A DNA stretch of 64,000 nucleotides from Salvia splendens (lineage: Eukaryota > Streptophyta > Magnoliopsida > Lamiales > Lamiaceae): positions 560,501 to 624,500 of the forward strand of contig NC_056034.1 in the NCBI RefSeq assembly GCF_004379255.2, written 5' to 3'. The position numbers were made by a program, and so were the translations under genes. The notes beneath the pieces were generated by a model. It saw nothing but the letters and a program-made list of their open reading frames with translations, was not told where the DNA came from and ran no database searches. How positions within the stretch are numbered: the stretch's first letter is position 1; each line of letters opens with the position of its first letter. Shown in pieces: positions 26,776-38,593 of the stretch.

Positions 26776-29400
26776 CTAATTTTTTTGATAAGGGAAATTA
26801 TTTAGGTCAATTGGTTCATCACCCTTGAAATTGTGTGCAACATTCTCTTGATGATTATGGTATGGCCCTCTCACGGCATATCTGAACAAGAAGCAAACAT
26901 TGATAAGTTTACAAAATTAGAATTAATTACAATAGTATATAATGAAATTTAAGTTTACAAAATTAGAATTAATTACAATAGTATATAATGAAATTTATTA
27001 AATTTCACCACACAATCGGAAAACATATGGTATGCAATTGATGAATTTTATGCAATTGTCGCTTTAAAATGTCCGGACGATAATTTCGTCCAAACACATT
27101 TTTCTTAAACATTGTTAAGAAAAAAATGGAGCATTATTTTTTTTTTCGCAGTCATTTTGCATTGGGCTAATTTCGTTGATACGCTCAAATGATTAGACAA
27201 AACTGAATATTTACATGTAATAAAATTATGGCAAAACCATTGCTAGCACATGACTAACTAATATTATTGAATTTCCGAATAATGAAAAGGGATAGTTATA
27301 TGTAGAAATTGAAAATATAGAAACATATCATATTTATTGTTGGCATATTCAACTTATATGAAAATATAGAAACATTTCATATCATAACTAAATATCCCAA
27401 CGAAAACCATAAATTTTCTATTAGATTCTCACACTAGACTTATTAGAAATCAAGTTTCTCCCTCCAAAATTCAAAACTGTAAATAGTTAAATTCAAACTT
27501 CAAAACTATAAATTGTAAATCACGAAAATCGGGAGATTCAATCACGAAGCCAATAATAAAATAGAAAAAATAAATAAAAGATGCATACCGATCTTTTCTC
27601 TTCTCAAGAAACCTATGAAGTGATGATCTCCTTGCAATTGGCAAATCTAAAAAAAACATCAATACACAAACATAAAACATAAACATAAACACAAACAATT
27701 CAAAGAAATCATCCATTTTCATCTCAAATTACCTGATCCACTACCCTCAGAAATAGTCGAGAGCTCCTCGTCACTTCCCGAACTCGACGGCCCGGCCTCG
27801 CTCACTCTAGCCTTGCAGGTGTTCGACGAAATGCCAACGTGCTGCTTCCCAGCATGTGGCCGCGGCGGCAGCCCCTCGCGCGGGCTAGACACCGCGGCCA
27901 CGGGATTCGGCCGCTCCGGAGCGACCATGCGCGTGGCCGTGATGCCGTAAGACATCTTCGAACCGCTCTTTTTGGCCACGTGCACGACATCTCGAACCTT
28001 ATCCGCCGGAAAATCGTCGAAAACCAACACCTTTCCCGAGTAAAAGATCGTCAACTGCGCAATCTTGGGATCTTTGCTGAAAGAGAAACAAGAATTGTAG
28101 GAATTGTTTAGCTCTTACTGAATTGCTACCTACACAATTATAACTAAAATAAAAACAGTTATGCTTATATTTTTTTCTGCTTCCGCCCCTTTCTTCACAA
28201 CTAAAATTTAAGTGTGGATTAAAACATTAAGAATGTTTTATAATCTCATTTTTCAAAAAAAGAAAGAAACTCACCTCAAAATGATATTGTGATATTATGT
28301 CACCTTGGAAAATAAAAAAGGTTAAATTTGCATAACTACTTATAGTTAGACTATTAATTAATCATAGTTGGTAGTTAAAAACAAAATTTTAAAAGTAAAA
28401 TATAATTAATTAAAAGATATTTGATTATTTAGTGATAATCTTTAATAGAATTTAAAAAGTATTTATAAAGACATGGAGTATAACAAGTACTCGTACTACT
28501 ATTTAACATTAAAAAACACAATAATGATTCTCTATAATCTATATACCCCTATATTTGTACTGACTCAAATCCTCGACCACTTAATTTGAGAGGAATCGCC
28601 TTACCAAGTAACATAATTTAAAATAATATGCATAAGAGTGTATAAAGTATGGACTAGCTAGGTAGACAAATACACAAAATAGGTAAAATAGATAGATAGT
28701 ACTCTAATACAGTTAAACTTTAAAAACATGTTATTTTTACTTTTCCCAATAGTGTATTTCACCAAACTCATGTTTTTTTAATCCACAAATTGCGTAGGCA
28801 AATTGCTTCACAATCCATTAATTAACTAATGCGCACACGCAGTTATTTATTTAATGACTCAAATAATTAATTAAATGCCGCAAAACATTATCAACGTGAT
28901 CGCGTATTAAATGAGTGAACAGTGCTGTGAAAAATGGAAGCAGTAAAGTAGTTTGAAGAAGATGACAAATACCATGTGCTATCTTTATCCGAAGCCTCTT
29001 CCACCGCCACAATCGGAATTTCCGTCGCCGTAAGCGCAGATTTCGCACAGTTTACCGGTGAATCCGTGCTCGCACGTTTCGCCGCAGCAAGAGATGATCC
29101 AGGCTTCACTGAAATCAAAGGAAGCAAAAAAAAGACTGATTTTATCAGCTGAAAAGGTGAATTAACTGTTTAAATCAGTTTAATTTATCCCTAAATTCCC
29201 CAGATCTATCTATTATGTGAGAATTTGTTACCTAGAGTTTCGATGCTTTCAACTTTTCCACCGATTTCGAGATTTAAGTCTCTGAGGGTGCGCTTCTGCT
29301 TCATGTACTGGCTGAGGAGATTGCAGGTTTCGGCGAAATTCGACGTCCTGAGCGCCTTCCCTTTCCTCCGGTCATGAGAGGTGTCTGTCGCAGTCCACAT
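26776..29400 (-). CDS. JAZ: JAZ jasmonate-signalling repressor (TIFY family)
   Basis: Exons are 29400-29232, 29108-28973, 28076-27733, 27646-27589 and 26881-26776, joined in frame to 270 aa. The N-terminus has SNFAETCNLLSQYMKQK as in JAZ1/5/6-type proteins. The TIFY/ZIM domain (about 109-132) is LTIFYSGKVLVFDDFPADKV, with a canonical TIFY core. The Jas domain (about 217-243) is LPIARRSSLHRFLEKRKDR plus YAVRGPY, containing the LPIAR degron. Two EAR-like motifs occur: L42-N-L-E-I46 after the N-terminal block, and DLNNFP at 261-266. JAZ proteins repress MYC2-type factors in the nucleus and are destroyed by COI1 with JA-Ile. By position it may be the JAZ5/JAZ6 (TIFY11) counterpart. The last intron (27588-26882) is the conserved Jas intron. 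Confidence 0.93.
26905..26996. repeat. 46-bp perfect tandem duplication in the Jas intron
   Basis: The 46-bp unit starting AAGTTTACAAAATTAG at 26905 is repeated head-to-tail at 26951. It lies only 24 bp from the 3' splice acceptor of the JAZ last intron (minus strand), in the branch-point zone. Confidence 0.9.
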
Positions 29401-30000
29401 GTTCGACGAATTGACGAGCTGAAAAAAGAAGGTATTTTTTAGCTGGAAATTTTGTGGTTTGCGTTTGTTTGATGAATTACTCCTTTTTGAGAAGTTGGGG
29501 GAAATGGATGATGGAAAATTGGGAGTAAATAGGAAAAGGGGAAGTTAGGCGAGTAGTATATGGAGTAGAATTACATGTGCTTGAATTTTGATATTATTTG
29601 AATTTGTGTGATGGAGGAAAGAATGTGTGTTGTGTTCATTAAACACGTGATAACTGAGAGTGAAGATAAAGTGGAAAGGAATTGGTTGTGGCAGGGTAGG
29701 GTAGGGTGGGGTGGGAGAGTCTACATGTATTCAAGAAAATTGTGGACCTTGTGAAAGGGGGGTGTGGTTGGGGGCATTGGTATACAACATGCAACATGTT
29801 GTATGCATATAGAGTCTAGAAAAATGGTGGAAAGGGGGGAAAGGACAAAGATGGGTGAAACACATGCACAAAATTGATGCACAAAATTGAATTATGTAAG
29901 TGGCAAATCCATAACATACTTTTAGAGGGAAAAAAGCAAAGTGAACAATATTTCACGGATGGATCGAAATAACAAAATTGGATAACATTTCACAGACAGA
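29401..30000 (-). promoter_or_regulatory. JAZ promoter with G-box
   Basis: CACGTG at 29644-29649 is a perfect G-box about 245 bp upstream of the JAZ ATG. MYC2-type bHLH factors bind this element and induce JAZ genes, giving negative feedback. That this one is used is an inference. The leader is purine-rich. Confidence 0.55.
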
Positions 30001-30369
30001 AGGGGTATCTGAGAGCAATGTTATTTGGTGTCTTCTTCGAAAAGAATTTGTGGATTGGGAGTAGCCATGATAACTTCGATGCTAGTATATCTTTACATAT
30101 TCATGGTTAATTGATTTTTTATCTAACAAGAAAGTCATGACAACATTGAAAACAACAATAATAATGTTTCCATTATTCTTATTCCCTATTTTTGCTTAGA
30201 TATTCTTTTCCTATTTTCAGGATTCTTATATATTTATGTGTTTAATATTTATTTATAATAATAATATTATTGTTCATATTCATAAATATTTGATGACGTT
30301 TTATTATGTTACAATTAATAACTTTTTAAGAAAATTGATAATAATTTTGAAAATTATGAATCATACTTA

Positions 30370-30495
30370 ATAATAGTAGTAGTAATTATTTATTTATTTA
30401 TTTATTTATTATTATTATTATTAACTAGTTGTTAATTAATAATTTATCATGTAATCTTAATACTATGGAGTACTTTTCAAAGTTATAGATCATAC

Positions 30496-30548
<53 letters not shown>

Positions 30549-30560
30549 TCATTGTTATTA
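30370..30560. repeat. TTA/AAT microsatellites
   Basis: Imperfect ATT runs occur at about 30390-30425, followed by a near-pure (AAT)n run at about 30498-30545. Likely polymorphic. Confidence 0.9.
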
Positions 30561-30584
30561 TTTATTTATTATAGACCGAACTAT

Positions 30585-31225
30585 GCAAATGGTCCCTGAA
30601 CTTTGCACGAGAATAGTCGTTGAACTTTAAAATATCGTGGGTAATCTCATTCATGGTACTTTTTCACTATTCACCATATTTTTCAACGAAAATGCTCCCC
30701 AAAGCTTGGAGGCCAATTTTGTCCATTCATAAAATTATGATATTTGGTACTGGGTATGATATTTTTTCTGTCTTTTTCTTTAGCATATTGAATGATATTT
30801 TTCTATAGTTTGAGTACCTGAAATGATATTTTTCACTTCATTTTTTAAATCATTTTATGTCAACTCTTATTTCTCTCACTTTCACTTAAATTTTTAGAAA
30901 ATAAAAAATAAAAACTATAAAATTCTTAAATCATACAGTTAAATGAAAAATATCGTCAGGTACCTAAACTATATGAAAAATATTATATTCAATAACTAAA
31001 GAGTGAGATAGAGTAATATCATACCCAATACGCATGTACCCTAATTTTATGAACGAACAAAATTGTCCTCCATGTATTGGAGTGCATTTTCGGTTGAAAA
31101 AAAGAGTAAATAGTGAGAAAGTATTACGAATGAGATTACATCTTAGTCCATGGACTAACTATATTTTAATAGTCCATGGACTCTTGGCATTCAAAATGCA
31201 ATGTTCAGGGACCATTTGTGTAGCT
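30585..31225. mobile_element. Foldback DNA element of about 640 bp
   Basis: The left end CAAATGGTCCCTGAACTTTG is mirrored by TGTTCAGGGACCATTTG at the right. Inner arms also match inverted (CACTATTCACCATATTTTTC against GAAAAAAAGAGTAAATAGTG; TTTTGTCCATTCATAAAATT against AATTTTATGAACGAACAAAA). The centre is unpaired and noncoding. The boundaries are approximate. Confidence 0.7.
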
Positions 31226-33344
31226 TTAACTTATTAAGTAATCTTAATATAAAATTTTATGTAATAAATCATATTTTATACTATTATTATAATAATTATT
31301 ATTATATTCGCAATTTATAATTTAACTTAAAAATCTTGCTATAATATCACATCTTTTATTTAATTAATATTTGTAAATATAGATTACATAATATTTGATA
31401 ACTCGCATTTAGAAAATCATATTACTCACAACATAACATTTTTTAACAAATAAATGAGAATGAGTATGAATCTAAGTTGCCTAATAATGTCACGTGTGAT
31501 TAAGTTACTGTTTGCTAAAGTGTGTACACGTGGGGATTTCTTTCACAAAAACTTCAAAAATAGTTACAAATACTAACACATTAAATTCTTTGGCAACCAA
31601 CCCTAGTCCGCATGTACAACTCAATAATACTTCCTCCGTCCCACTTTAGGAGTTCCAGTTAAGTTCATCACGAGTTTTAAGAAATTTAAAGGAAAGTTGA
31701 TGAAAAAAAATAGTGAAATATGAGTCATACTTTTTTATATTAGTTTTATAATAAAATGTGAGTGCAAATAAGGTTAGTGGAATGTGGGACCTAATACCAT
31801 TTATGAAATATTCCAACCGGGACTCCTAAAGTGGGACGGATGAATTTAATATAAAATTAATAATTGTACAAAATAGGACTATTAATTTATTAATTTTATA
31901 TTAAATCCTATTTCGTACAATTATTTTTTATGGACAGATGCACTATATGACTCTTTTTTTTATCATTTTATTCTCCACAAAAGCTTCAATTTATTCTCCT
32001 CTAATAACTATGCATCCACCAGAATATGACTTTAATCATTTGGGTTGGGGGTGGGGGTTGAAATTATTTAATTTTAAATTAAATTCACGTTTTTAGGAAT
32101 GGCAAAGCATATATGCAAGTGGGATGACTAGATATGTGGATTCAATTAATTGTGTATATCTTGTCACTATTTCTTAGATATTTTTAAGCACTTCTGCTTT
32201 TCCATGTCCAAGAAATTCAAAGTATACTTGTGAAATCTGTACATCACATATTCACATTGATAGAAATAAAATATATCTAAATTAATGGTGTGACTGACTT
32301 AATAAGTTGCAAATGTGTGACGTGGGATTCTCTAAAAGTTGACAAACAATGCAAATTGGTGCCCTCCTGTAAATAAATAAGTCAAGTTGAAAAATAAATG
32401 AAATTAAGTCCTTCATCTTAAGTTGTTCAAAGAAGGACCACATTTATGGTCAACTATTATTATTAGAGCAATGCAAACATAAGGGTTTTTTTTTGTTAAC
32501 TTTTAAAATTTTAATTTAATAAAACAACATTTAAATGTAAAAACTCCTAAATTTAGTTAACAATAGTTAAAGTTACCTAATAAAATTTTTATTTATCTGA
32601 AAGTTAAAGTATGCTAAATTTTACTCACTTCGTTCCACAATAGTAGAGTCATTTCGTTTTATGCACTCGTTTTAGAAAAATGATACTCCCCAGTCACCTT
32701 TTCTTTTTAGTTTGTCTCACTCAAGATGTCCATTTTCTATATTTGGAAACGAATCCCTATCTTTTCTTTCCTCAGAACATCTCCAATGGGAGAGATAAAG
32801 TCCTATAACTACCATATTTACCTTTTTTTCATGAAAATTTATTCTACAAGAGGAGAGGTATTTGAGAATGTACTATACATTTTCTCATTTTGAAGATGTA
32901 TCTTTACCTCTCTATTAGTAGAGAGGTAAAATCTTATAACTACCGTTTTGCCTCCTTTTCATGAAAAACCATTCTCCAAGGGGGGTATTTGAGAAGATAT
33001 TACACTTTATATTTTTTAATACATTTTGTACTATTATTTTATGTTTAAAAAAAAATTTACCTTTCTATATATCTTTTTCCTTAGGAATGTATTACTTTTT
33101 GGAATGATATATTTCAGTTTTTGAGAAGGTAAATGGATGATATGCCTCTTTCATTTACATTTCCTTCTTGGAGATTCTCTCATTAAAATATTCAACTTAT
33201 TCCGCCTAACAACTCCTTCTAAAATTTCATGTCATTTAAGAATGTGGGCATCATGAGTGAGATGAATGAAACTTTTATAAATAATTAAAATGGAGAGAGA
33301 GAATATTGTAGAAAAGACTATTATTTCAAATTATATGTCATTTT
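31226..33344. other. AT-rich intergenic region with one MITE
   Basis: Apart from the Stowaway-like MITE at 31630-31846, no gene is supported. A possible element with inverted CATCTCCAATGGGAG/CTTGGAGATTC motifs spans roughly 32785-33180 and contains two internal copies of a GAGAGGTAAA-type segment. I cannot define its ends. Confidence 0.4.
31630..31846. mobile_element. Stowaway-like MITE
   Basis: Inverted ends CTTCCTCCGTCCCACTTTAG and CTAAAGTGGGACGGATGAA define an element of about 217 bp. It lies beside a TA on the left; the right boundary is less certain. Confidence 0.7.
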
Positions 33345-33880
33345 TAAATACATTACGGATGTTATGCTCAGTGTTAGTATTACTCAATGCAAAACCATTT
33401 TCCCAAAGGTTGATTATTTAAGTAACCCATTTTCTATTTCCCTCTATGTAGACCTTATTTAATTAGTAGTAGTAGTATAAAACAAAAATAGAAACAAATA
33501 TAGATTTAGTTTACAGCTATAGCCTTAAATTAAATTGTTAAAAAAATATCTTCACACCATGACTTACTACTGGAAATGTAATTGGCCCATTACTAATTCT
33601 TGAGGGGGCCTAGGCCCATAAGGCCCATATAGAAGAAACGAGTATGTGTAGTCCATTTTATATCTAGGTTGTAAATATTTATTTTTTTTGAAGACAATTA
33701 CTACCATTTACCTATAACACAAAATACTCGGACTCTTTTATTCAATAAATAAGAAAACAAAAAAAACAAACATGCCGGTTCAACAAAAGCATCACGGGAA
33801 AGAACCGAAAAAGAAAACCCATATAATTCAAGGCTACATAGTAATAATTCAACCATATATAACTCCGGCAAAGTTGCAGG
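33345..33880. repeat. Diverged copy of the ankyrin-locus flanking block
   Basis: 33345-33620 resembles 36465-36680 and 50330-50610. Shared landmarks are TTACTCAATGCAAA, CCATTTTCC(C)AAAGG, ATAGATTTAGTTTACA and GGCCTAGGCCCAT. From about 33720 to 33880 the sequence instead matches the 3' flank of the second ankyrin locus (38330-38550: TTATTCAAATAA...CATGGGAAAGAACC). These are pieces of a tandemly duplicated unit. Confidence 0.6.
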
Positions 33881-34694
33881 CTATGCGGCACGGATACGGA
33901 TACGCGTATCAGTATCCGAAGGATACGGATACGCGGATACGGCTCTTTCCCAAACAACCCGATACGCGGATACGTTTTAACTATTTTTTTAATAAATAAT
34001 AATAGTGCATAATAAATTACAAAATAGATATTCTAATGTTATTATACAAATAAAAATAATAAAATTACAAAATATTAAAAGCTAAAGTCAATTTCTTTTA
34101 TGGTCGATTACACCACATCGATTTTTTGGTTATACTTATCCATATTACCAATAATATTGATCAAAATATTTATTTATAGTTACAAAATTAGACAAAGTTA
34201 ATGGAGTAATAAATTGGCCCAAAAAATGAGCCCCAAATATACTCCTTTTCCATCGTGACTACTTCTTGCCCAATTCATTCTCCCATTTCCAATTTTCTTC
34301 AATCCCTAGTTGAGGCAATAGCGGCGCCTCCCCTTTCTTCTTCTTCTTCTTCTTCTTCTTCTTCTTCTTCATATCCGATTAACTGTCAATTTTGTTCCCA
34401 AATCGGATTGAAGTTCGTAAATTGAAAGTTGCGAAGTTCTTCGACAGAGATGGACGTTGATTTCGAAGAGGAGAACCTCAGATCTTTGCAGATAGAGGAG
34501 GATGAAGGCCCAATACGGCCCAGCTCGCGGATACGCCGAAGGATACGTATCGAATCTGAGGTTTCTCGGCCCAATACGGCCCAGCTCGCGGATACGCCCA
34601 GGATACGTATCGACGGTGTATCCGTCGCGTATCGGTATCGGATACGTATCCGATACGTGATACGGCAACAGGGTGGCGTATCGGTGTTATATAG
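33881..34694. mobile_element. hAT-type element with GGATACG repeats
   Basis: A perfect 8-bp target duplication GTTGCAGG flanks the element (33873-33880 and 34695-34702), diagnostic of hAT transposons. The ends are imperfect inverted repeats (CTATGCGGCACGGATACG against CTATATAACACCGATACG). Both subterminal regions are packed with GGATACG/CGTATCC motifs. No transposase is seen, so it is non-autonomous. It contains a CTT microsatellite (34337-34368) followed by an ATG (34450) opening MDVDFEEENLRSLQIEEDEG, which looks like a captured host 5' UTR and protein start. It is inserted in the end of the ankyrin pseudogene. Confidence 0.85.
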
Positions 34695-34702
34695 GTTGCA
34701 GG

Positions 34703-35758
34703 GCGGCCCGACCTTCTTGACAAGTCTTTTCCCTCCCTTCCCACCTCTCATGGAGCCAATGAAAGTGATAAATATCATGGATACAATACAAAGAACACAG
34801 AGACTGATATGGCAACAACCTTTCCCAACGCAAAATAGGATTTGTCATGATCAAGGAAGCTCCATAAGTCACTCCAATAGACGCCATCGACACCAGCATC
34901 GATATCGTGGCGCAGAACACGAAGATCCACTGGTCCGTGGAGCCGGTGGTGGCGAGGAACAAGATTGCGACGAGAGACGAAATGAATGACACAATGTTGA
35001 CTCGAATGAATTGTTTGTATAACTCGGGCTTTTTAGTAGCCATCACTGCACGCCCGGCATAGTACATCGGCCCGGTTTCATTCTTGGGCTGACGGCTGCC
35101 TGGAACGCCATGGTCGCGATCAGGACAGCTGCCACCATCGTCATCTCAGCGAACCGAGGCAGGTTTAGGGCTATTAACCGATTAGAATATCTTTTGAGGA
35201 TTGATTTCATTTCGGAATATGTACTTGAGGTTTGAAAGCTCTCGTTCAAGATATCCAGAGCGGTTTTGCCACCGGAATTCTTTGTCAACCTCCCTAGTTT
35301 GCCACTTTCATCCAAGTATTCTACGACCTGAAATAGTTTGATAGGATGATTTTTCATTAGTTGGACTGATGCATGCAACAAACTACTCCCTCTGTTTTTT
35401 TAAAAAATAGCAACTCTTTCCATTTTAGTACGTTCTTTAAAAATAACAACTTTTAAACTTTCTATTTTAGAAAATCGTTACACCCTTATACATTAATTTA
35501 TTTACCACTTATACTACGACAATTAACAACTTAAAGTGCCATTAACATTATTTTCATTACTTTTTTCTCTCACTCTCTCCTACGTTACCAATTTTTTTTT
35601 CTCCTTCTATCTTACTTTACCATTTTTTCTCACTCCCTCTCTTACTTTACCAAATTGTGCATTAAAACTAGTGCCGTTTCAAATGTCCCTATTTTTAAAA
35701 AACGGAGTGTTGCTACATCTCCAATTGTTGCAGCATCGTACATTTTCTTTTCTGCCAT
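34703..35758 (-). pseudogene. Ankyrin-PGG membrane protein pseudogene
   Basis: 35758-35710 matches the first 16 codons of the intact paralogue (start 47338). The rest of exon 1, with the ankyrin repeats, is missing and a MITE occupies 35387-35708. Exon 2 homology resumes at the acceptor near 35328 (VVEYLDESGKLGRLTKNSGG, LPRFAEMTMVAAVLIATMAF). The PGG motif is deleted at about 35087, with a frame change. The transmembrane part follows (FISSLVAILFLATTGSTDQW, VSMASIGVTYGASLIMTNP), then another frameshift near 34840 before GGKRLVKKVG. The 3' end is cut by the hAT element. A functional product is impossible. Confidence 0.85.
35387..35708. mobile_element. MITE within the ankyrin pseudogene
   Basis: The ends CTCCCTCTGTTTTTTTAAAA and TTTTTAAAAAACGGAGTG are inverted copies of the Stowaway-like type. 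It lies where exon 1 and intron 1 of the pseudogene should be, so its arrival may be linked to the deletion. Confidence 0.6.
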
Positions 35759-36398
35759 TTTTTTTTTCAATTCACTCTTTTATTTTCACACAAGTTAGCT
35801 AGAGGAGTTGTTTAAGTGATGTGTGAATTCATCTTACACTTGCACACACATATATAGTGTACAAGCTCTTGTAAGAAAGAACTAGGAAATGTTAAAGAAA
35901 GATCATTCGAGTCTATATGTTAAGATTCTCAGAAGAAAAGTTTTTAAGTGATGTGTGAATTCATCTTACACTTACCAGACCTGCATAAGCCGCCGTGCTT
36001 AATTCACTCTATGAATGCACATAAATAATGTGAAAGCAAATGAGATAATATTTTGAGAGCCAATTGGCAATTTTCCCTTTTAATTTTATAAAATACGGAG
36101 TAATATTTTAAATGTAAAAATGCTAAATTTAGTTAACAATATGTTATTGACTGCTACCTAGATTATAATTTTCCATGTTGGTTTTGATTTTTTGTTTAAG
36201 GAAAAAACCAGAAAAAATCTATAGTTCATGTATTTGTATTCAAAAAATAAAGTTCAGGGAAAAATGAGAAAATACCGAAAGTTCGTGTATTTACAACAAA
36301 TAACCCTTTATTTAAAAGTTAACGTATGCTAAATTTTTCCTTGTAAGGGCAATCACATTGTGGCTGCATAGTTGTTTATTATTATTATTAGTATTATT

Positions 36399-36434
<36 letters not shown>

Positions 36435-36680
36435 TATGTTCAAAATTTTAATTTCAAATCATATTTGATAGTATGACATTATTAAATACATTCCGTATAT
36501 TATGTTCAATGGTATTACTCAATGCAAAGCCATTTTCCAAAGGTTGATTCTCTAAATAACCCACTTTCTTTTTCCCCTCGGTGTAGACTATATTTAGTTC
36601 TAGTATATATAAAATAAAAATAGAAACAAATATAGATTTAGTTTACACCTTTATATAGGCTATAGAAATTAATTATAATT
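35759..36680. repeat. Duplicated upstream block of the ankyrin genes
   Basis: 35815-35946 is nearly the same as 47385-47520 (GTGTGAATTCATC, TGTACAAGCTCTTGTAAGAA, AGATCATT.GAGTCTAT). 35980-36030 and 36465-36680 match 50205-50250 and 50330-50560. An (ATT)n microsatellite is at about 36378-36435. The block represents the promoter side of the duplicated ankyrin unit. Confidence 0.7.
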
Positions 36681-37007
36681 GTTCAAAAAATAATATCTTT
36701 GCAATATCACTTAAGTTGTGAGATTCAATCTAATGAACCAAACACAATACATATTTAATTATGAGATACAATCTTGCAAACCGAATAACCTCATAATGCA
36801 TTTCTATTACTTAAAAAATGAGAATGTAAGTAAGGTATAATGTTCAAACTCCGGCGATCTGTCTTTCTCGAGTAAAATAAATTAGTGGAATGTCATAATG
36901 ATATATGGAGTCTACTTATCATTTTACAATAAAACAGCAATAAAAATTCTAATGTCGGACGAACTTTAATGGCAAAAAGAGATTCCTATTGCACAGAGTA
37001 AGTAATA
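36681..37007. other. Intergenic, no gene seen
   Basis: AT-rich sequence. CTCCGGCGATCTGTCTTTCTC at about 36850 recurs at about 50680, another trace of the duplicated unit. Confidence 0.4.
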
Positions 37008-37213
37008 CTCTATCCGCCCCATAAAAAAGAGGGACACCTTCTTTTTCCACTCGACCAATAAAAATAGCCTATTAATTCCATTTATGGAAAGTTCTCCTCA
37101 ACTCATTATCCATATACATTAATTTATTTATAACTTACACTATTAGGGCCCACCATTAAACGCTAATACTAATGTGGGTCCCAAATTTCGCTATTTCTGT
37201 GGGATGAAAGGAG
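37008..37213. mobile_element. Stowaway-like MITE
   Basis: The ends CTCTATCCGCCCCATA and TGTGGGATGAAAGGAG are inverted, with TA on both sides. Length is 206 bp. It directly abuts the Mutator-like element that starts at 37224. Confidence 0.7.
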
Positions 37214-37223
37214 TAATTATTAA

Positions 37224-38079
37224 GAGAAATTTCAGAATAAGGGGTTAAATTCGCTGACCTTTCGTAATTAGGGATTCAATTCGCTGGTCTTTCATAATTT
37301 AGGATCGAGGCATGCGTATTCTCCAGAATAAGGGATTTATGATATTTTATCTTATTTATATTCTTTTTTAATATTATTTCCCTCTAACCATTTATCAATT
37401 ACCTAAATTACCCTCTTCAATTTTTTACTAAATTCTACTTTATAAAAATTTCAGCGACCTAAATTCTATTTCATAAAAGTTTCAGCGCCATTTAGTGTCC
37501 TCTTTTCCTCATTCTGCCCGTTTCATCTCTCCCAATTTTTTTTGGATTTTTTTCTTGAAATGCATGAACACGACTGTAGAGTGGCCGCATTGTGAGCGTC
37601 TGGTGTAGCCACCACCTCCTCCTTCTGCTGTGGACTGATCTCTGCCATTCCCTCTCTACAAAAAACCAAAGAGAAGAAGGGAGAACGCAGAAAGCAGAAA
37701 ATTTGGAAGGCTGAATTTGTGGAGTTTGGCAGTAGTAATAAGAGTGGAGGAGGAGAGGTAAGAGGGCTATATAGCTATGTAGCGTCCACAGCTGGTTGTT
37801 ATGTTTTCGAGAGAAATAGACAAAGAGATAAAGAGTGAGAGACTACGGTTTTATTTTCAATTTCAAAAAATAGACAAAGAATATTGGATGGATAATTTAG
37901 GCAATTGATAAATAGTTAGAGGGAAATAATATTAAAAAGGAACATAAATGAGATAAAATATCACAAATCCCTTATTCTGGAGAATACGCATGCATCGATC
38001 CTAAATTACGAAAGGCCAGCGAATTGAATCCCTAATTACGAAAGGTCAGCGAATTTAACCCCGTATTCCGAAATTTCTC
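37224..38079. mobile_element. Mutator-like TIR element with captured ORF
   Basis: Long inverted ends of about 120 bp (GAGAAATTTCAGAATAAGGG against GAGAAATTTCGGAATACGGG, pairing on through GCATGCGTATTCTCC...AATAAGGGATTT) are flanked by a perfect 9-bp duplication AATTATTAA (37215-37223, 38080-38088). This fits Mutator superfamily elements. No transposase is present. The interior is GC-richer and carries on the minus strand an ATG at 37648 opening MAEISPQQKEEVVATPDAHN and about 15 more residues, a plausible captured host fragment (Pack-MULE-like). Confidence 0.85.
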
Positions 38080-38593
38080 AATTATTAATGACATGTACTT
38101 CTTGTTATTTACATTAATCAACATTTTTTTTGAAAATTAAGATCCTATTAGTGCTATACCACATTAGTACGAGTTGTCGCTCAAAGGTTGTGAAACTATA
38201 GGCTAGGCTCTGCAACCATTCATATAAGTAGTGTATTTTTTATGATCTATGTTGTATATAATTATTTATTTCTTCTAAAGATGTGTAAAAAGTCTTTTTA
38301 GTAATGGCGCAATCACATTTACCACACAATGCAGGATACTTGGACTTTTTATTCAAATAAACTAAAAAAACAAAAAATACAATATTAAAACTGAGAAATA
38401 CTATATAAGGTTTACATACTAATAAGCCGCACATGCAAAACATGCTTTTATAATCTACCTTAATGGAGTAATACATTTTCTTTTCATATTTAAAACAAAC
38501 AAACAAATGCGTCATGGGAAAGAACCAAAAAGAAAACCCGCAAATCAATAATAAAACACAATCCAACAACAAAGTAACATAACCACTCACCCC
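38080..38593. other. 3' flank of the ankyrin gene
   Basis: No gene seen. 38330-38550 is the 3' flank shared with 33720-33850 next to the pseudogene. Confidence 0.5.

Noticed and set aside
34429..34989. 186-codon plus-strand frame rich in Ile/Arg repeats
   Set aside because: It runs through the GGATACG repeats of the hAT element into antisense ankyrin pseudogene sequence. Only its first 20 or so codons look like captured coding DNA.
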